The notes: a model not told the origin generated them from the letters alone. 7,968 bases of DNA from Burkholderiales bacterium (GCA_025354615.1 JANXMO010000651.1:1-7968); one strand, 5' to 3'; counted from the stretch's first letter, positions 1 to 6,910 are shown. Translations and numbers: made by a program.

Positions 1-583
1 CCTTGTGCTGCCGCGGCGTACGCATGTCAACGTCGATCAAAAGGGTGTGCCCACCCAACTGGCTGAAAGCCACCGCCAGGTTGGCGGCAACGAATGTTTT
101 GCCGTCGCCGCGTTCCGGGCTGACCACCGCGAGCGCGCGGCGCGGCTCTTCGGGCGCCAGCACGCCCATCATCAGCTGGCTGCGCAACTCACGAAAAGCC
201 TCGGCCTGGCTGCCAAACGGGTTGGAGGCGACCACCAGTTCAGTGCCGCCCTCGCCTTCCCATGCCGGTGCGTCAGGCACATACGAATACTGGAATTGCT
301 GCGACAGCGCCCACATCACCTGGGCCCGCGTGGCCAGCTTCAAAGCCACCGCGGCCTCGCCGAACAGCAGGTTCAACTCCTTTTGGTAGTGAAGGATTTG
401 TTCGATCTGTTTGTCCGACAGCGGCTTGGCGCTGCGCAAAATTTCCCCAATGCTGCGGTCGCCGTTTGAACTGTCCACGGCTTCGGCTGCTGTGGCTTCC
501 ACCGCCAAAGGCAATGGGTTGACGGCGTTTGCGGCCAGTGGTGAAAGCGGACTGGTTGCACGCTGCGTTGCGACTGATTTCAT
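1..583 (-). CDS. epsG: EpsG-type chain-length determinant tyrosine kinase (partial, C-terminus off window)
   Basis: Reading leftward from ATG at 583-581, 194 codons stay open to the window edge. Seen: a Pro/Ala-rich N-terminal tail (about residues 1-50); a predicted helical segment around 50-95; 'NPFGSQAEAFRELRSQLM' near 122-138, the usual BY-kinase pre-ATPase helix; a Walker A motif 'SPERGDGKTFVAANLA' at 155-170 (Lys162, Thr163); and a Walker A' motif 'LLIDVDMRTPRQH' at 181-193 (Asp184, Asp186). Family knowledge: EpsG proteins are cytoplasmic P-loop ATPases/autokinases that partner the membrane protein EpsF to control polymer length, equivalent to the kinase half of Wzc. The start overlaps the epsF stop as ATGA (580-583), which implies translational coupling. 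Walker B and any C-terminal tyrosine cluster lie beyond base 1, so kinase activity cannot be judged. The family call is secure. Confidence 0.93.
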   Translation of the reverse strand, partial: MKSVATQRATSPLSPLAANAVNPLPLAVEATAAEAVDSSNGDRSIGEILRSAKPLSDKQIEQILHYQKELNLLFGEAAVALKLATRAQVMWALSQQFQYSYVPDAPAWEGEGGTELVVASNPFGSQAEAFRELRSQLMMGVLAPEEPRRALAVVSPERGDGKTFVAANLAVAFSQLGGHTLLIDVDMRTPRQHK

Positions 584-2004
584 GACGCCACCCGCTGAAT
601 CACATTGGCCGTGCTGGAGCGTTGATTGGGCAGCTTCAGCTGAAACCCGGTGCGGGAATCGCTGTCGCCATGCGGCAGTCGAGCCAACAGCGGTTGGCGC
701 AACAGCTGTGTCACATCGCTTTCAAAGCGCAGCCGCCGGTCACTGAATTCACGCACCAGCGCATACCCCGCGGCCAACAGACTGCCAATCACCAGCGCCA
801 CCGCGGTGTTCAGCAACACCCGTGGCGAGGTGGCCGCCGTTGGCGGACTGGCCGTTTTCAAAATCGCCACATTGGTAAACGTGTTTTGGCTTTCCAGGTG
901 GGTTTGCGTGACGCGCGACAAGGCGCCTTCGTAGGCCTTTTGGGCGTTGTCAATGTCGCGCTGAAGAACAGAGGCTTCGTCGCGCTGGCCACGCACACTC
1001 AATACACGGGCGCGCTGGGCTTCGAGTGCGGCTTGCGCGGCGCCCAGCCGCGAGCGATCGGCGTTGCTGTTCAAGCCGAGACTGCTGGCAATTCGCCGCG
1101 TTTCAAAAGCCAGCCGCTGCCGCAGTTGTTCCACATTGGCGTTTTGATCGACCAGCTGCGGATTGTTTTCACCCAGGCGTTGCTTCAACTCCGACAGCTT
1201 GGCCTCCTGGCGCGCCAGGTCGGCCGTGATGTTGCCAATCATCTGGTTGGACAGAACCTCCTGCGAGTCGGCACCCGCCTGCACCTGGCGGCTGGATGAT
1301 TCGGCCGCCTTGCCCTGCAACATCACGACTTGCGATGACAGCTCGGACAAACGCGCGTTTTCGACATCCAGCCGCTCATCCGTCACGCCGACAAGACCTT
1401 TCGACTGCTGGAACGCGGACAGCCGGTTCTGCGCCTGCTCGAGCGCGCCGCGCAGTTGCTTGGCCCGTTCGTCGAAAAACGCGTTGTACTGCTTGGCGGG
1501 CTCGACTTTCATGTCCAGCGTGGTGTCGATGTAGGCGCGCACAAAGGCGTTGGCCATGGCCGCGGAAAACGCCGGGTCGGACGACACATAGCCAATGTTG
1601 ACGACGCTAGATTCACGCGACGGCTTCACGTCCAGCTTTCTGAGCAATTGATCGGCCAGCCAGGGCTCGTATTCGCCTTTGCCGCCGGTCGCGTCTCTCC
1701 AGGCCCGCCGCCACCCGGCGTCATCACTCAGATGAAGTGCACGCAATGCGCGCAAGGCCACGCGTTCGCTCTGGATCAAGTCGATTTGCGTGGCCATGTA
1801 GCTTGACGAGCTGCCGTAGCCGCCAGCACCGGGTGCAGCCACCGGGTCGGCCAACCGTGCGTCGACCATTACCGCCGCAGTGGCCACGTATTGCCGGGGT
1901 TGCAACCAACTCCAGCCGGCCACACCCAATACGAGTGCGGACAACAGCAACAGAGCGGACAGGCGCCGCGCTTTGAGAATGGCAAAAAACTGGCTGAACG
2001 TCAT
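580..2004 (-). CDS. epsF: EpsF-type chain-length determinant protein (Wzz/GNVR polysaccharide co-polymerase)
   Basis: 474 aa, a full-length co-polymerase of the inner membrane. Seen: a short cytoplasmic start 'MTFSQFFAILKARR'; first membrane helix about 15-34; a large periplasmic region 36-395 with long helical/coiled-coil stretches (about 175-235 and 255-350); a GNVR-like 'LGENNPQL' at 277-284; a Pro-rich segment 'ASPPTAATSPR' at 385-395 leading into the second membrane helix (about 396-417, with small residues and glycines); and a cytoplasmic tail with 'DRRLRFESDVTQLL' at 422-435, typical of Wzz/Wzc proteins. Role from the family: it oligomerises around the Wzy polymerase and sets EPS chain length together with EpsG. 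The start matches the family N-terminus and a stop lies in frame at 2040-2038, so no longer form exists. No Shine-Dalgarno sequence precedes it; the leader is pyrimidine-rich. It is the first gene of the leftward unit. Confidence 0.93.
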   Translation of the reverse strand: MTFSQFFAILKARRLSALLLLSALVLGVAGWSWLQPRQYVATAAVMVDARLADPVAAPGAGGYGSSSSYMATQIDLIQSERVALRALRALHLSDDAGWRRAWRDATGGKGEYEPWLADQLLRKLDVKPSRESSVVNIGYVSSDPAFSAAMANAFVRAYIDTTLDMKVEPAKQYNAFFDERAKQLRGALEQAQNRLSAFQQSKGLVGVTDERLDVENARLSELSSQVVMLQGKAAESSSRQVQAGADSQEVLSNQMIGNITADLARQEAKLSELKQRLGENNPQLVDQNANVEQLRQRLAFETRRIASSLGLNSNADRSRLGAAQAALEAQRARVLSVRGQRDEASVLQRDIDNAQKAYEGALSRVTQTHLESQNTFTNVAILKTASPPTAATSPRVLLNTAVALVIGSLLAAGYALVREFSDRRLRFESDVTQLLRQPLLARLPHGDSDSRTGFQLKLPNQRSSTANVIQRVAS

Positions 2005-2019
2005 AGGGAGGAGAAAGCG

Positions 2020-2172
2020 ATGAGTGCCGATGCGAGCTTATGCGCATGGGCGATGAGGTTGGATGCTTGGCAAGCCTTCTCAAAAGACGTTTTCAGTCTG
2101 TATGCGGGCTTGGTCATCGTACCCATGGCACGCTGCGTGCCCAATCCCCCAAATAAGGCGCTGCTGGAGTAA
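2020..2172 (+). CDS. Possible 50-aa small ORF in the divergent intergenic region (doubtful)
   Basis: ATG at 2020 follows a near-ideal ribosome site, AGGGAGGAG (2005-2013), with 6 bases between AGGAG and the start. The frame runs 50 codons and stops (TAA 2170-2172) five bases before the GTG of the next gene. The product starts 'MSADASLCAWAMRLDAW' and contains two Trp and three Cys, with no recognisable domain or signal peptide. Against it: counted by hand, 33 of 50 codons end in G or C, no clear coding signature; the ORF contains the predicted sigma-54 element, so it would need a different promoter upstream, inside epsF; and the purine-rich site may be chance. It is recorded because the site and stop position are suggestive. 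Confidence 0.2.
   Translation: MSADASLCAWAMRLDAWQAFSKDVFSLYAGLVIVPMARCVPNPPNKALLE
2126..2140 (+). promoter_or_regulatory. Putative sigma-54 (-24/-12) promoter for the rightward EPS operon
   Basis: TGGCACG-CTGC-GTGC matches the sigma-54 consensus TGGCACG-N4-TTGC at 10 of 11 defined positions, with GG (2127-2128) and GC (2139-2140) separated by exactly 10 bases. The expected transcript start is about 2152. That leaves a leader of roughly 26 bases holding the GGAG ribosome site before the GTG start at 2178. Family knowledge: sigma-54 promoters need an enhancer-binding activator, and RpoN with PrsK/PrsR-type regulators is associated with some EPS/PEP-CTERM loci in Betaproteobacteria. No activator gene is in the window. 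No transcription evidence is available here. Confidence 0.6.
2127..2141. repeat. Perfect inverted repeat in the divergent control region
   Basis: GGCACGC-T-GCGTGCC: two 7-base arms around one central T, perfectly complementary. It coincides with the -24/-12 element and lies between two divergent EPS units. It could be a symmetric promoter or a dyad operator for a dimeric regulator. The 1-base loop and lack of a following T run argue against a terminator. Confidence 0.6.
2128..2142 (-). promoter_or_regulatory. Possible sigma-54-like promoter for epsF-epsG (opposite reading of the same palindrome)
   Basis: Read on the minus strand, the same DNA gives GGGCACG-CAGC-GTGC. It keeps GG-N10-GC (GG at 2141-2140, GC at 2129-2128) and differs from the consensus at the first T and the T of TTGC. 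Transcription would start near 2116, leaving a leader of about 110 bases before epsF at 2004. It is weaker than the rightward reading and could follow simply from the palindrome's symmetry. Confidence 0.3.
2166..2169 (+). promoter_or_regulatory. Ribosome binding site that favours the GTG start at 2178
   Basis: GGAG sits 8 bases before GTG 2178, good spacing. The alternative in-frame ATG at 2196 has only a weak GAG about 4 bases upstream. This decides for the GTG start, though the shorter form cannot be ruled out. Confidence 0.6.
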
Positions 2173-2177
2173 CTGTT

Positions 2178-3002
2178 GTGATCTTGTTGAGAACGATGGC
2201 GTTTTCGCCGCAAACCGCCGCTTTTGCGCGGCGGCTGGCCAGCGAAAGCGGTGAGAAGGTCTGCTGCGTGGTGGATGAACGCAAAGGCATGGTCGACGTT
2301 GGCGAGTTCGACAAAATCGCCATCACCCGCAGTGCCTGCCAGGCGCTGGGTTTGTATTGCCCGGCGGACGCTGGCTGGCGTTGCGGCGACTATGGTTTTT
2401 ATCTGGCGCGCCAACGCTATCCCGATGAACGCTTCATGTGGTTGATCGAGTACGACGTGCGCCTGTCGGGCCCGCACATCAGCGCGTTTTTCCAATGTTT
2501 TCACGCGGCTGATGCGGTGGACTTGATTGCCGGCCATTACCGCCGTGCGGAAAAATGGTGGTACTGGACGCACACGATGGCGTCACGCGACCAGCCGGTG
2601 TGGCGATGCCTTTTTCCAGTGGTGCGGCTGTCTGACCGTGCCATCGATTTGCTGCACGCGCAACGCAAGGCGTATGCACGGCGCCCGATGCGCCTGGCCA
2701 ACTGGCCAAACGATGAAAGCTTCGTGGCAACGATTTTGTCGCGTGCCGGCATGCAGTGCGCCGACCTGAATGACTTTGGAACAGCGCTTTACGATGACAA
2801 CACCTACACCTTCAACAAGCCTTTTGATGGCCAGTTGATCGATGAACGCGCTTTGCCGCTGAAGGTGTTCCACCCCATTTTGTTTGGTGACGATTTAATG
2901 CGAAAACTCAAGCGCATGGCTTGGATCAACAAAGGCGAAAGCCTGCCCCGCAAAGTGAAACGGCGTCTCATCGAGGCCATCAACAGCCGCTTGCCGGCAT
3001 GA
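2178..3002 (+). CDS. Uncharacterised protein, possible GT-A-like glycosyltransferase, first gene of the EPS operon
   Basis: 274 aa from GTG (268 from ATG 2196). I do not recognise a named family with certainty. Seen: no signal peptide or membrane helix, so probably cytoplasmic; 'ERFMWLIEYDVRLSG' at 84-98, an acidic patch (Glu91, Asp93) after a hydrophobic strand, resembling the metal/nucleotide-sugar site position in GT-A-like transferases; an aromatic stretch 'EKWWYW' at 125-130; 'NWPNDESFVATIL' at 175-187, where Asp180/Glu181 could be a catalytic acid pair; 'FHPI' at 231-234; and a basic C-terminal tail (about 241-272) that may touch membrane lipid. A glycosyltransferase role is inferred from these features and from position just ahead of WbsX-like, flippase and GT2 genes. 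Its stop overlaps the next start (ATGA, 2999-3002). Two 60-base samples inside it gave 57% and 60% GC, lower than the genes at the far end of the operon. Confidence 0.85.
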   Translation: MILLRTMAFSPQTAAFARRLASESGEKVCCVVDERKGMVDVGEFDKIAITRSACQALGLYCPADAGWRCGDYGFYLARQRYPDERFMWLIEYDVRLSGPHISAFFQCFHAADAVDLIAGHYRRAEKWWYWTHTMASRDQPVWRCLFPVVRLSDRAIDLLHAQRKAYARRPMRLANWPNDESFVATILSRAGMQCADLNDFGTALYDDNTYTFNKPFDGQLIDERALPLKVFHPILFGDDLMRKLKRMAWINKGESLPRKVKRRLIEAINSRLPA

Positions 3003-4186
3003 AAATCAACGCCCCCCCAAATGCAACGCCAGCCTCTCCCGTTTATGGCTCGGCAGCCGCCGTTGCTCGGCTGATTGCCTTTTACCTTCCGCAGTTCCAT
3101 CCAATTCCAGAGAATGACGCCTGGTGGGGCAAGGGCTTCACCGAGTGGACCAACGTGGCCAAGGCCCGCTCGCTCTATCGCGGCCATTGGCAACCGCACT
3201 TGCCTGCTGACCTGGGTTTTTATGATCTGCGCTTGCCAGAGGTGCGGGAGGCGCAAGCCGCGCTGGCGCGTGACTGCGGCGTTGAAGGCTTTTGCTACTG
3301 GCATTACTGGTTCGGTGAAGGGCGGCGCATCATCGAACGGCCGTTCGAGGAGGTGTTGAACAGCGGCCAGCCACGGCTGCCGTTCTGCCTCGCCTGGGCC
3401 AATGAAAGCTGGAGCGGGATTTGGCATGGCAACCCGAAGTCGATCTTGATCGAACAAAAATATCCGGGTCCGCAAGACGAGTTGGCGCATTTCAATCTGG
3501 TGTTGCCGGCGTTTCGCGACAGCCGCTATCTCTGCGTCGACGGCAAGCCGATTTTTGTGATCTTCAAGCCGCACGGCCTGCCGTCGACCCAGCGCTTCAT
3601 CGAGCACTGGCGCACGCTGGCGCACCGCGCCGGCTTGCCCGGCCTGTATTTCGTGGCCATCTCCAATGTCTACAAAGCGGGGGTCGACCGCTACCGGGAT
3701 GCCATCCTCGCGCCTTTCGATGCCGTCACACCACTCGCGCCGCAAGACTATCCAGAGAACCTGCCGCAAGGCCGCTGGGCACGGATGCTGAAGCGCTTCA
3801 ACCAGCGTGACTTCGGTCACAAACTCAACCGGTTGACCGGGCAGCGGCTGCGCCGGCCGTTGCGCTATGACTATGCCGACGTGGTCGACAAAGCGCTGAA
3901 CGACATGCCCGCAGGCCGCCGCTACCTGCCCTGCGTGCTGCCGAATTGGGACAACACGCCGCGCTCGGCGCAACGCGGCATGGTCTATGAAAACGCCACG
4001 CCGGAACTGTTCGGGCGCTACCTGCAGAAAGCGATTGAAAAAGTGGCTCAGCACCCGCGGCCGGAAGCCATCGTCTTTTTGAAAGCCTGGAATGAATGGG
4101 CCGAAGGCAACTATGTCGAGCCCGACCACCGGTTCGGCCATGCCTATCTGGACACCATCAAGGCCCAGATGTACCCCGGCCGCTGA
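2999..4186 (+). CDS. WbsX-like / GH99-like domain protein
   Basis: 395 aa. The frame is open further upstream, but the start at 2999 is chosen because it forms an ATGA overlap with the preceding stop and lies just before the domain. Motifs of the WbsX family: 'AFYLPQFHPIPENDAWWG' (27-44), 'GFTEWTNVAKA' (46-56), 'CYWHYWF' (99-105), 'LAWANESWSG' (131-140), 'PNWDNTPR' (315-322) and 'KAWNEWAEGNYVEPD' (362-376), in the usual order and covering a full-length domain. The family is TIM-barrel-like and related to glycoside hydrolase family 99. It recurs in O-antigen and EPS clusters, where it is often annotated as a glycosyltransferase; its reaction is not settled. No signal peptide is seen, which fits action on cytoplasmic lipid-linked intermediates rather than on finished polymer. 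The family call is firm; the activity is not. Confidence 0.92.
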   Translation: MKINAPPNATPASPVYGSAAAVARLIAFYLPQFHPIPENDAWWGKGFTEWTNVAKARSLYRGHWQPHLPADLGFYDLRLPEVREAQAALARDCGVEGFCYWHYWFGEGRRIIERPFEEVLNSGQPRLPFCLAWANESWSGIWHGNPKSILIEQKYPGPQDELAHFNLVLPAFRDSRYLCVDGKPIFVIFKPHGLPSTQRFIEHWRTLAHRAGLPGLYFVAISNVYKAGVDRYRDAILAPFDAVTPLAPQDYPENLPQGRWARMLKRFNQRDFGHKLNRLTGQRLRRPLRYDYADVVDKALNDMPAGRRYLPCVLPNWDNTPRSAQRGMVYENATPELFGRYLQKAIEKVAQHPRPEAIVFLKAWNEWAEGNYVEPDHRFGHAYLDTIKAQMYPGR

Positions 4187-4205
4187 AGGCCGACGCCTGC
4201 CTTCG

Positions 4206-5696
4206 ATGAGCCGCGCCGACCCTCTGCAGCTGAGCCTGGACGGCGCCAGCATGCGCCGCCGCACCGTCAATGGCGCGAGCGTCACCGCCGCTGCGCAGGC
4301 CATTCGGTTCTGCCTGCAGATGGGCACGCAATTGGTGCTGGCCCGCCTGCTCGACCCGGCGCAGTTCGGCCTGATTGCGATGGTGGCGCCGGTGCTGGGG
4401 CTGGTGATCGCGATCAGCGAGTGCGGCTTTGGCCAAGCCATCGTGCAGCGCTCCGATCTGACCCACCCGCAGCTGTCGTCGCTGTTCTGGATCAGCGCCG
4501 GCATGGGCGGCGCACTGACGCTTCTGGCGGTGTTGTGCGCACCGCTGGTGGCGGCTTTTTACGCTGAGCCGCGCACCCAGTGGGTCACGGTGGCGTTGGC
4601 GGGTTTGATCCTGCTGTCGTCAGTCACTTTGGTGCCGATGGCGCTGCTGAACCGGCAAATGCGCTTCACGGTGCTGGCGGCCATCGAGGTGACGGGCATT
4701 TTCCTGGGCGTTGCCAGCGGCATTGCGTCAGCCTGGATGGGTGCGGGTTATTGGGCGCTGGTCATCATGCAAACGGTCAATTGCGCCACCGTCACCACCC
4801 TGGCTTGGGCGTGTTGCCATTGGCGGCCTGGGCGGCCCGCGATGGCGCCCGGCGTGGGCGCGCTGATTCGCTTTGGTGCGCACATCCTGGGTTCCAACCT
4901 GGCCACCTACCTGAGCACGTCGGCCGACCAGGTCATCGTGGGCGCCGTCAACGGCAAGGTGGCGCTCGGCTTGTATGACCGCAGCTACAACCTGGTGGTC
5001 AAGCCGCTGATGCAGCTGATGGCGCCTGCCAGCCGCGTGGCAGTGCCCTTGCTGTCGCGCCTGCAAGATGCGCCGGAGCGTTATGGCCGGGCCTATCTGA
5101 TGATGCTGCAGCTGACCACCGCGCTGTGCGTGCCGGGCCTGCTGGCCGCCGGCATTGCGGCCGAGCCGCTGATCCTGCTGTTGCTGGGGCCGAAATGGCT
5201 GGCCATGGCGCCGGTCTTTTTCTGGATCAGCCTGGGCGGTGTCGTCTCGGCGTTGTCGGCCAGCACCTATTGGCTGTTCACGACGCAAAGCCGCTCAGCC
5301 GAGCAAATGCGCTTCAGCGTGATCGTGGCAGTCATCAGCGTGATGGCGTTCGGCTTGGGGTCGCTGTGGGGTGTGGTGGGCGTGGCGCGCGTGTCGGCCC
5401 TGTCATTCATGTTCGTGCAAACACCGTTGCTGGTGCTGGCCGCCACGCGCCGCGGGCCGGTCACGCTGGGGATGGTGCTGCGCGCATTGCTGCCGTTGAC
5501 GGCCGCCGGCCTCGCCGCCGCGGCCGTTGCAGTGGGTGTGGTGCGCTATGCAGTGGGGCCGCCCTGGCTGGTGCTGGCGGCAACATTCACGCTGGCTTAT
5601 GCGGTTTTTTTGTTGGTGCTGGTGCTGCAGCCGGCCGGCCGGCAGCTGGTATCGAACGCCCGTGCCATGCTGGTTGAACGCAAGGCAGCGGCATGA
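4206..5696 (+). CDS. Wzx-type polysaccharide flippase (MOP superfamily, WzxC-like)
   Basis: 496 aa integral inner-membrane protein with many hydrophobic segments (for example about 54-72, 90-118, 127-147, 154-178, 182-204, 301-320, 332-356, 398-413, 425-447, 453-475), in line with the 12-14 helices of the family. Diagnostic stretches are 'LARLLDPAQFGLIAMV' (45-60) and, in the middle, 'STSADQVIVGAVNGKVALGL' (237-256) followed by Tyr257-Asp258-Arg259 and 'RLQDAPERYGRAY' (285-297). These are typical of Polysacc_synt_3/WzxC proteins. Expected role: flipping the undecaprenyl-linked repeat unit to the periplasm. Start: ATG 4206 lies 19 bases after the WbsX-like stop but has no good ribosome site nearby. 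ATG 4251 ('MRRRTVNGAS') is a possible shorter start that matches where the family homology begins. The stop overlaps the next gene (ATGA, 5693-5696). Confidence 0.92.
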   Translation: MSRADPLQLSLDGASMRRRTVNGASVTAAAQAIRFCLQMGTQLVLARLLDPAQFGLIAMVAPVLGLVIAISECGFGQAIVQRSDLTHPQLSSLFWISAGMGGALTLLAVLCAPLVAAFYAEPRTQWVTVALAGLILLSSVTLVPMALLNRQMRFTVLAAIEVTGIFLGVASGIASAWMGAGYWALVIMQTVNCATVTTLAWACCHWRPGRPAMAPGVGALIRFGAHILGSNLATYLSTSADQVIVGAVNGKVALGLYDRSYNLVVKPLMQLMAPASRVAVPLLSRLQDAPERYGRAYLMMLQLTTALCVPGLLAAGIAAEPLILLLLGPKWLAMAPVFFWISLGGVVSALSASTYWLFTTQSRSAEQMRFSVIVAVISVMAFGLGSLWGVVGVARVSALSFMFVQTPLLVLAATRRGPVTLGMVLRALLPLTAAGLAAAAVAVGVVRYAVGPPWLVLAATFTLAYAVFLLVLVLQPAGRQLVSNARAMLVERKAAA

Positions 5697-6910
5697 TGCC
5701 GCGCCCAGCCATGGGGCCCGACGACTTGATCGAAGTGCTCATTCCCGTCTACAACGGCGCGGCATGGCTGGCCGAGTCCCTTGCCAGCATCCAGCGGCAA
5801 ACCCACACGGCGCTCTGCATTCACGTCGTGGACGATGGCTCGACCGACGCCACGCCCGACATTCTGGCCACCGCCGCGGCGCGTGACCGCCGCATCCACG
5901 TGCACCGCCAGCCCAATGGCGGCATCGTCGCGGCGCTGAATCACGGGCTGGGGTTTTGCACCGCGAAGTGGGTTGCCCGGCATGACGCCGATGACTTGGC
6001 GGCGCCCACCCGTCTGCAGCGCCAGTTGGCTTATTTGACGGCCCATCCCGACTGCGTGGCCGTGGGCGCCACCGCGCGTCACATCGACGCCAAAGGCACA
6101 GCACGCGGCACCACCACCGTGTTGCGGCCGCCCGAGCAGGCCGACGCTACTTGGCTGCCAGCGCGCGAGCCGTATTTGATGCACCCGTTCATGATGGCCC
6201 GCCGCCAGGCGCTGCAGGCCGTTGGCGGCTACCGCAACGTGCTGCACGCCGAAGACTCCGACCTGTATTGGCGCCTGCGTGACCTCGGGCGGCTGCACAA
6301 CCTGCCCGAGGTGCTGGGCGACTACCGGCTGCATGACAACAGCATTTCCAGTGCCTCGCTGCACAACGGGCGTTTGATGGCGGTCAGCTCGCAGCTGAGT
6401 GCCCTGTCGGCGCGCCGCCGGCAGGCAGGCCAGGCCGACCTGGTGTTTGACACCAGCCACGCGCAGCGCCTGCGCCAAGCCAGAACATTGCACGACATGG
6501 TTGAACAAGCCGGCGCGGAGCTGACCGGCGACGAACGCCGCCACTTGACCATGGCGGTGGCGGCCAAGTTGCTTGAATTGGCGTCTTACCTGCCCTATGA
6601 ACCCGATGCGGACGATTGCCGCTTGATTGCAAAGGCGCTGCAACACGTCGTCTTCGGCAATTCAAGTGGCGTGTGCCGCGCCAACCAGCGTGCATTGGCC
6701 GGGCAGCTCACCCGCAGCGCGGTTCGGCTGTGCCAGGCTAGCCGCCCGCGCGACGCCCTGCGCCTGCTGCCCGCGCGGCTGTGGCCCGCATTTGCGCTGC
6801 GCTACGCCGTGCACTGCGGCGTGCCCGCCCGCTGGCGCGCCCGCCTGCATGCCTGGCGGCTTCAGCGCATGCCGGCGGCTGAAGCCGGCCCTTCGACGGG
6901 AGCGAAATGA
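5693..6910 (+). CDS. Family 2 glycosyltransferase (GT-A fold)
   Basis: 405 aa, cytoplasmic, probably membrane-associated through its basic C-terminus. GT2 landmarks: 'LIEVLIPVYNGAAWLAESL' (12-30), 'HVVDDGSTDAT' (44-54; Asp47, Asp48), 'NGGIVAALNHGL' (75-86), the metal-binding 'RHDADD' (96-101), 'HAEDSDLYWRL' (186-196; Glu187/Asp188 as likely catalytic acids) and 'DYRLHDNSISS' (210-220). Family knowledge: inverting transfer of a sugar from an NDP donor to a lipid-linked acceptor; donor and linkage cannot be read from sequence. The C-terminal 180 residues are an Arg/Ala/Leu-rich helical extension with no motif I recognise. The gene begins with two consecutive ATG codons (5693, 5696); either overlaps the flippase stop. 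It ends in an ATGA overlap with the reductase. Confidence 0.93.
   Translation: MMPRPAMGPDDLIEVLIPVYNGAAWLAESLASIQRQTHTALCIHVVDDGSTDATPDILATAAARDRRIHVHRQPNGGIVAALNHGLGFCTAKWVARHDADDLAAPTRLQRQLAYLTAHPDCVAVGATARHIDAKGTARGTTTVLRPPEQADATWLPAREPYLMHPFMMARRQALQAVGGYRNVLHAEDSDLYWRLRDLGRLHNLPEVLGDYRLHDNSISSASLHNGRLMAVSSQLSALSARRRQAGQADLVFDTSHAQRLRQARTLHDMVEQAGAELTGDERRHLTMAVAAKLLELASYLPYEPDADDCRLIAKALQHVVFGNSSGVCRANQRALAGQLTRSAVRLCQASRPRDALRLLPARLWPAFALRYAVHCGVPARWRARLHAWRLQRMPAAEAGPSTGAK

Noticed and set aside
622..1299. 225-codon plus-strand frame inside epsF
   Set aside because: Antisense to a well-supported EpsF protein, with no ribosome site or family similarity that I can see.
2040..2047. ATGCGCAT palindrome in the intergenic region
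   Set aside because: Eight-base symmetry does not extend outward and is expected by chance at this length; no known operator matched.
2804..4504. 566-codon open frame on the minus strand opposite the WbsX-like gene
   Set aside because: It lies antisense to a gene with clear family motifs. High G/C at third positions removes stops from the opposite strand, and the translation is Arg/Gln/Pro-rich with no domain.
5627..5647. GCCGGCCGGCCGGC palindromic run near the end of the flippase gene
   Set aside because: Encodes ordinary flippase residues in a GC-rich gene. It has no T run and lies inside a coupled operon, so a terminator is unlikely.
5597..6646. 349-codon minus-strand frame opposite the glycosyltransferase
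   Set aside because: Shadow of the GT2 gene: His/Gln/Arg/Gly-rich low-complexity translation with no recognisable motif, and it crosses the flippase/GT2 junction.
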